A stretch of DNA of 64,000 bases, taken from Cardinalis cardinalis. Its lineage: Eukaryota; Chordata; Aves; Passeriformes; Cardinalidae. Shown here in pieces: positions 59,201 through 64,000 of this stretch (its first letter is position 1; each line of letters starts with the position of its first letter). The translations under genes were made by a program, and so were the position numbers. The stretch spans positions 2,721,527-2,785,526 of the forward strand of contig JACDOX010000021.1 in the NCBI GenBank assembly GCA_014549065.1, given 5' to 3'. Below the pieces are notes generated by a model that did no database searches, was not told the origin of the DNA, and saw nothing but the letters and a program-made list of their open reading frames with translations.

Positions 59201-61334
59201 TTTGAAAGGCAATTGTATCTGTTGAATAAAGGAATTGCTGGAGGTGACACCTGGAGTTCTCAGCAGCAGGAAAACTTATGAACTTTATCCTGCTAACAAT
59301 AGATTAAAAAATTATCTTAATTGAAGCTTTCAAAATGTGAATACTTTGACACTTGACAGCACTCCTCCTACCTGTACTAGCAGCTTTTCCTGAATGATCA
59401 TTAATTAGTTACTGATGGCTCACAACTCCAACTCTGAAGAAATTTACTGGTGCAAAAATGCACCCATGTGTTTTAGAGGTCCATGTAACCATGAAATAAA
59501 ACATTTATTCAAAAGCTGTGTAAGTGACCTAGGTACATAATTCAAATTAACAGGAATTGGATATGGAAANCCTTGTAAAACAAACTGAACTGGTTTTTTC
59601 TGTGAATTCATATAAAATAGTTATACNTGCAAAAGTGCCAACTAATAAATATATAGAACAGTAGATGTAGACTTAATGAATGTAAGGCAATTAAAATATT
59701 NTATTTCCCTTGTTCCCAGGTGCAATGCACAGCAAAGAAAATTTTTCTGTTCATCTCATCTATTTCTGACTAATCTCCACGGCTAAGATCTAAATACAAA
59801 AGTTTATTAGTTTGATGTTGCAATGAACACTGCTCTGGAGTCCAGACAGTGTTTCTTGGTAGGCAATGCACTGCATAGAAAGATGAATAAACACCAGTAA
59901 TAGACTTTCAGAGGAAAAAAACAGGTCAGAAGAACTACATGGACAAAGGTAGTCAGTGCCAGTTTGACCAAGAAAGAGTTAAAGCAGTTGTTTCCCTTGA
60001 ATCTCCAGATGTTCTGTCCTACTTCACTTTTTTTGGAAACACTGAGTTATGGCTTATGTGACCTCTTTCTGAGTTTCATCAGAAGGCTTAAGTTGTTCAT
60101 CACAACAAGACTGTTACTGTCTTCAGCTGGTACTTCTAGTCAAAGATCATCTTCTGAATCTCTCTTCCTTTTCCTTTCTTTTGTTAGCAAGCAAGTACTG
60201 CTATTTGTTATATTTGTTTTGGTTATTGGTCACAGTAAGGAATTTGTTTTGTTGTTGTTATCATCATACATTATTATCTTATCATCTTTTTCTTTTGTTA
60301 TTAGCTTAGTTCTACAACTACTGCTCCTCATACCTTGTCCACAATCCTGTAGCAGCAACCAATTTCTTTAATTACTGGCATTTGAGGCCACGTGTCCTAA
60401 AAACTTCAGCAGTTTCCAGAAATCATAAGCAGTGAAGGCATGGTCTGTTACCCATCTTAAACAGCAGAAGGACAGGGAGAACCCTTCAGTCCCAGCTTCT
60501 CTGAAATTTGGCCCACTGTTTTTACTGTTGGCATCCTTCAGAATGAGTGCAGCTATACAATTACATAACTGTGCACTGCTAGCATGAATAATTTGTTTGT
60601 TAAAATCTACTGACTTTACAAGNTTCTTTAGCTTGCAGGTTCACAACCAGCAGCATTTTGTGCTAATGGTCTGTCAACTTGAATTCCCAANAGGAAGTCA
60701 TGTCTGATGGTTTTATATTTCTTTCAGAAGATTATCATAGAAGTAATAGGCCTAGAATAGATAGAGGTTGGGTTTTTTCTTCTTTTCAGTCCTCATACAG
60801 TGATGTGACTGCATGAATATTTCTCTTACCTAGGACTGAACATGAGTCTTTAATTTGGGTATTTCCACTCTACTTCCATCTGTGGAGTGGATGAATACAC
60901 AAGGGACACTTCTGTGCTTTTTTTATAGTAAAAACTCTTTTATCATTGTTCTCATAATTGAGATAATTGGTTTTAACAATTTAATATGAACAGAAGTGCC
61001 TAATCATCATTGTTACTGAGAATAATTATAAATTTAATTCTATTATGTAGTCTCATAGTCAGAGCTCAGTGAAAAAAAAATGTTCCTCACATTCAAATAG
61101 AACAGAAAGTTGGGCTATAATTAGATTTGTGTTATAAGGTGGATCTGAATATATGGCGGAAATGTTGAAAGAACTATTAACTGTTTACATGGTTATAAGT
61201 TGAGTGTATTTTCTTAAATTTCATTTTATTCTTAGGTAGCTATGCAGCGTTCTAATTGTGAAGCAAAAAGAAATGTTGCCAAGAACCAGAGGAGAAATTT
61301 GATGTTGATGTTCAGTTTTTACAAACAAAAGCCA

Positions 61335-61560
61335 AGATCAAAAAAACTCAAACAACAATAATAACAAAAANCCCCCCAAAACTTACCAAATATCCCAATA
61401 GACCGAAATTGTTACCAAAAAAACCAAAAAACCAATGTATTAATTTTGTTCAGAATGGCCTACATACTGCTGGGTTGTCCTGCAATAAAAGAGGCAAAAA
61501 AATTAAATATTATATTAAATTAATAAATTAAAATAAATTTAAGATTAAATATATTTCTCA
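61335..61560. repeat. A-rich and AT-rich low-complexity sequence
   Basis: 61335-61435 is A-rich with C runs (AAAAACTCAAACAACAATAA and similar); 61496-61560 consists of ATTAAAT-type words. No structure beyond composition. Confidence 0.7.
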
Positions 61561-62050
61561 TGTTTACAGCCAACAGTTGCACTTCAAAGGGAGTTGTTGT
61601 AACTCATCTAAAGAAAAATGTCTTTAAAGTACTAAACATATTTGGATTCATCAGTTATATGAAAGTATTTTGTTGAAAAAAATTTCNGAGAAAAATTATT
61701 CAGTCAGTGAAGAATTGCTCATAATATTCTGCTTGAGTGCACTGACTTATGGAAGTAAAAATTCTAGGAAAATATGCAAATTAATATTCAAGAGGGGGAG
61801 AATTTCACTGAAGAGGAAATTATCAGGTGGTTCAGATAAGGGTATTGTGGGTTTTTGCATGGAATATCTGCTGTAGAACTAATTACCTAAATGGACCTGA
61901 AAGAATTTTGTGTGATTTATTATATTTTATGTAATAGCCTTGTTGTTGTATGTCAACCATTTTAGTGTAAATTACCTGATGAGAACCAAGAACTAACATT
62001 TTAATTACTGACGTTAGAACAGAGTGATTCAGTATTTTTGTTCTGCACCA

Positions 62051-62072
62051 CTGTTTGTTTGTTTGTTTTATT
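62051..62072. repeat. Short GTTT tetranucleotide run
   Basis: Four GTTT-type units (CTGTTTGTTTGTTTGTTTTA). Simple repeat. Confidence 0.8.
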
Positions 62073-64000
62073 TACCCTGAATGATATGGGTTACTGAATT
62101 AAAAACTAGTCCTTAATAATTATAAATACTATTTATTATAATATCAGAGTTTGCAAGGTATTGTTTGTGTGGTTTAGTTTGGTCTTATCATTTGCACTTT
62201 TTGTTTGCCATAGACTGACTGCTTTAAATGTCTTTTACTCAAGTGGCCTTAAATCTAAGAAAAGATTCAAATGGTACAAATTATGGTTAATGAACTATAC
62301 CATTTTCTATAAACAAAGTCCCTGTTTTACTTAATTATCCTGTGGAAAAGAGCTGCAGACAGCTAGAAAAGTCTGTAGCATGGAGCTGTGACTCAGTACA
62401 CCCCTGTCACACCTTCTGTTCCCAGCTCTCTCAGCAGGATTAGCTGGGAGTGCAGCTGTCATATCTGACTGTAATGTCATATCTGGTGGGGTATTATTCA
62501 ATCAAATACAAAGTGCAAGTTAAAATAATCTAACAGGTGACAGAACACCTTTATAAAGATTGAGATATCTATTTTGCAAATTTTTTATTCTACCTGTAGA
62601 CCTGCAGAAGTGGAAGAAACTCAGTAGCTGCCTTGCATCCCTCCCTTGCGGTATTCCTGAAGTCTGNTTTCCCATGGGTTTTGTTGCACGTTTTTGAGGG
62701 TTTTGTTCACTGGTTAGGTTGGGGTTTGTTGGTTTGTTTGTGATTTTTAAATAACTAAACTCTGGGTAGAAACTAACAGCCTTTTGCTCTCCCACTGAAG
62801 AACATTGGGTTGTTTTTCCAGCAGTTGTCTTCCAGGAGTTTTGTCTCACTTCCACTGCTTCTCTCCCAGAGCTGCTCTCTGGAGGTGCCTTGACTCACAA
62901 ATAGCAAAACCTTTGGTTGGGACAGTACTTTATCTCCCAACCCTATTAGGATACATCAGTCTTCCCTACATGCCTTCCTGGCAGACAGAGCCATTTTGCT
63001 TGATCATGTCTGGAGCTCCNCAGACTTCTTTTTCTCCCCCAAAACAGAACATTGTTGTGACGTAGCTGTCTGTTTTCTCAAGAACTTTGAAGCCTCCTTG
63101 TCTCAAAGCATGGAGTTGGAAAGTCTGGGGGCTCTTGCCCTAATCAGCCTTTTGGGATTCCCAGACTCCCCCCTGTAGAGCAGAATTTGGAGAGCTGAGA
63201 CCTGCAGGAGGTCACTGGGCTGGGTGCCCATGGGTGATCCTTCTGGTGGGGCTGGGAACCCCCTGGCTGCCGTGGGGCCACTGCCTGAGCACNCCAGGGT
63301 TTGGCTTGGGAGGGTGTTAAAGATGAGCTGCTGGCTCAGGGAGAGCTCCTTTCTCTTTAGTTGTTCTTAAGGCACAAAATTTCTGTCATCTTTAGAGGTG
63401 ACTTACTATTGTAATAAATCCCCTTGATTTGTATTAGGCATTGATTCTTGTAACAGTCCCATTTCTTAAATCATATATATATAGCCATAACATAAATTCC
63501 NAGTTAGGTACTGGATAAAAACAGAATAAGGAGTTCAGCATTTTCCTTCCTTTGTAATGTTTTCTGTATTCAGGTTTTTGCACTGACTCGTGTAACTTCT
63601 GCTAANCAATATTTATTCATAACTGCTCACTGAAAAAACCAGTAAATATGAGCACCTAATTTTTCCTGAGAAAACATTTGTATAAATTTAAATATATATT
63701 TGAAGATATAGAGCATGGATACAAGAATATTTTTTCTGTTCTAAGATTAAAATTTCATGCATAAAAGAGTACTGGATTGAGAATCTGGAATTTTACTAGN
63801 ACATGACATTGATTCTATATGTAACTGGACTAATTACAGAGATAAATTAATAAAAACCACAGAAACAGGAGTATTTATGCATGTCTAATTGTTCCATGTG
63901 GGTTTAATCTTGTTTTATTAAACACCTTATTGTCATACAAGTCCTGCAGTAAGACATTTGNAGTTTCCAATAGATATACAATCCAACAGGTATAGCAGTC

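Larger units (their letters stand above)
51398..64000 (+). other. SLC2A9: SLC2A9 intron 10 (incomplete; runs off the window)
   Basis: The last 12.6 kb. It contains a CR1 fragment at about 53000-53240, a poly-T stretch at 58335-58350, A-rich low complexity at 61335-61435 and an AT-rich patch at 61496-61560. A 135-codon open frame at 59964-60371 is hydrophobic and serine/leucine-rich with no recognisable family. A GC-richer stretch lies at about 63180-63300. I looked for the conserved TM11 exon (PFILTGEFF...QRPAA) in the + strand and saw none. Confidence 0.7.

Noticed and set aside
1..64000. tRNA, rRNA or other structured RNA genes, and any multi-gene defence or biosynthetic system
   Set aside because: No A/B-box pairs with a cloverleaf, no rRNA-like blocks and no second coding gene were recognised; the window is one eukaryotic gene with its introns.

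Overview
The window is a piece of a vertebrate nuclear genome, most likely avian. It holds one recognisable protein-coding gene on the + strand: SLC2A9, encoding the facilitative urate/hexose transporter GLUT9. The avian call is inference. It rests on several degraded LINE fragments that read like the 3' half of CR1, the dominant retroposon of birds (also found in turtles and crocodilians), on the absence of any Alu- or B1-like SINE, and on introns much shorter than I recall for mammalian SLC2A9. Scattered single Ns, one every few hundred bases, look like ambiguous or heterozygous positions in a diploid consensus.

Layout: bases 1 to about 800 are a CpG island containing the 5' leader, coding exon 1 (ATG at 81) and the start of intron 1. 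Coding exons follow at 81-149, 3713-3811, 8658-8818, 12604-12728, 14126-14271, 28746-28878, 37010-37197, 40544-40654, 48710-48811 and 51322-51397. All introns are GT-AG and all codon phases join without a break. The joined frame gives 403 complete residues plus one split codon, covering the N-terminal tail and predicted transmembrane helices 1 to 10 of the 12-helix major facilitator fold. The exons for helices 11-12 and the C-terminal tail are not visible in the 12.6 kb after 51397, so the gene continues beyond the window.

The rest is intron. It contains CR1 remnants (about 14.9, 20.6, 26.0, 37.8, 49.4 and 53.1 kb), an AAAAG microsatellite holding a 30-N gap (21.3-21.5 kb), a 56-57 bp minisatellite whose first unit contains the functional splice donor of exon 4 (12.7-13.05 kb), two perfect tandem duplications (55 bp at 30.8 kb, 33 bp at 49.8 kb), and an isolated CpG-dense patch in intron 6 (31.7 kb).

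I found no RNA gene, no CRISPR array, no second protein-coding gene and no multi-gene system. The most interesting local items are the splice-donor minisatellite, an upstream ORF overlapping the start codon, the lineage-specific N-terminal exon, a possible cassette exon at 15.5 kb and the intronic CpG patch. In a uricotelic animal such as a bird, an intact urate transporter gene fits the physiology, but nothing in the sequence itself proves substrate specificity.
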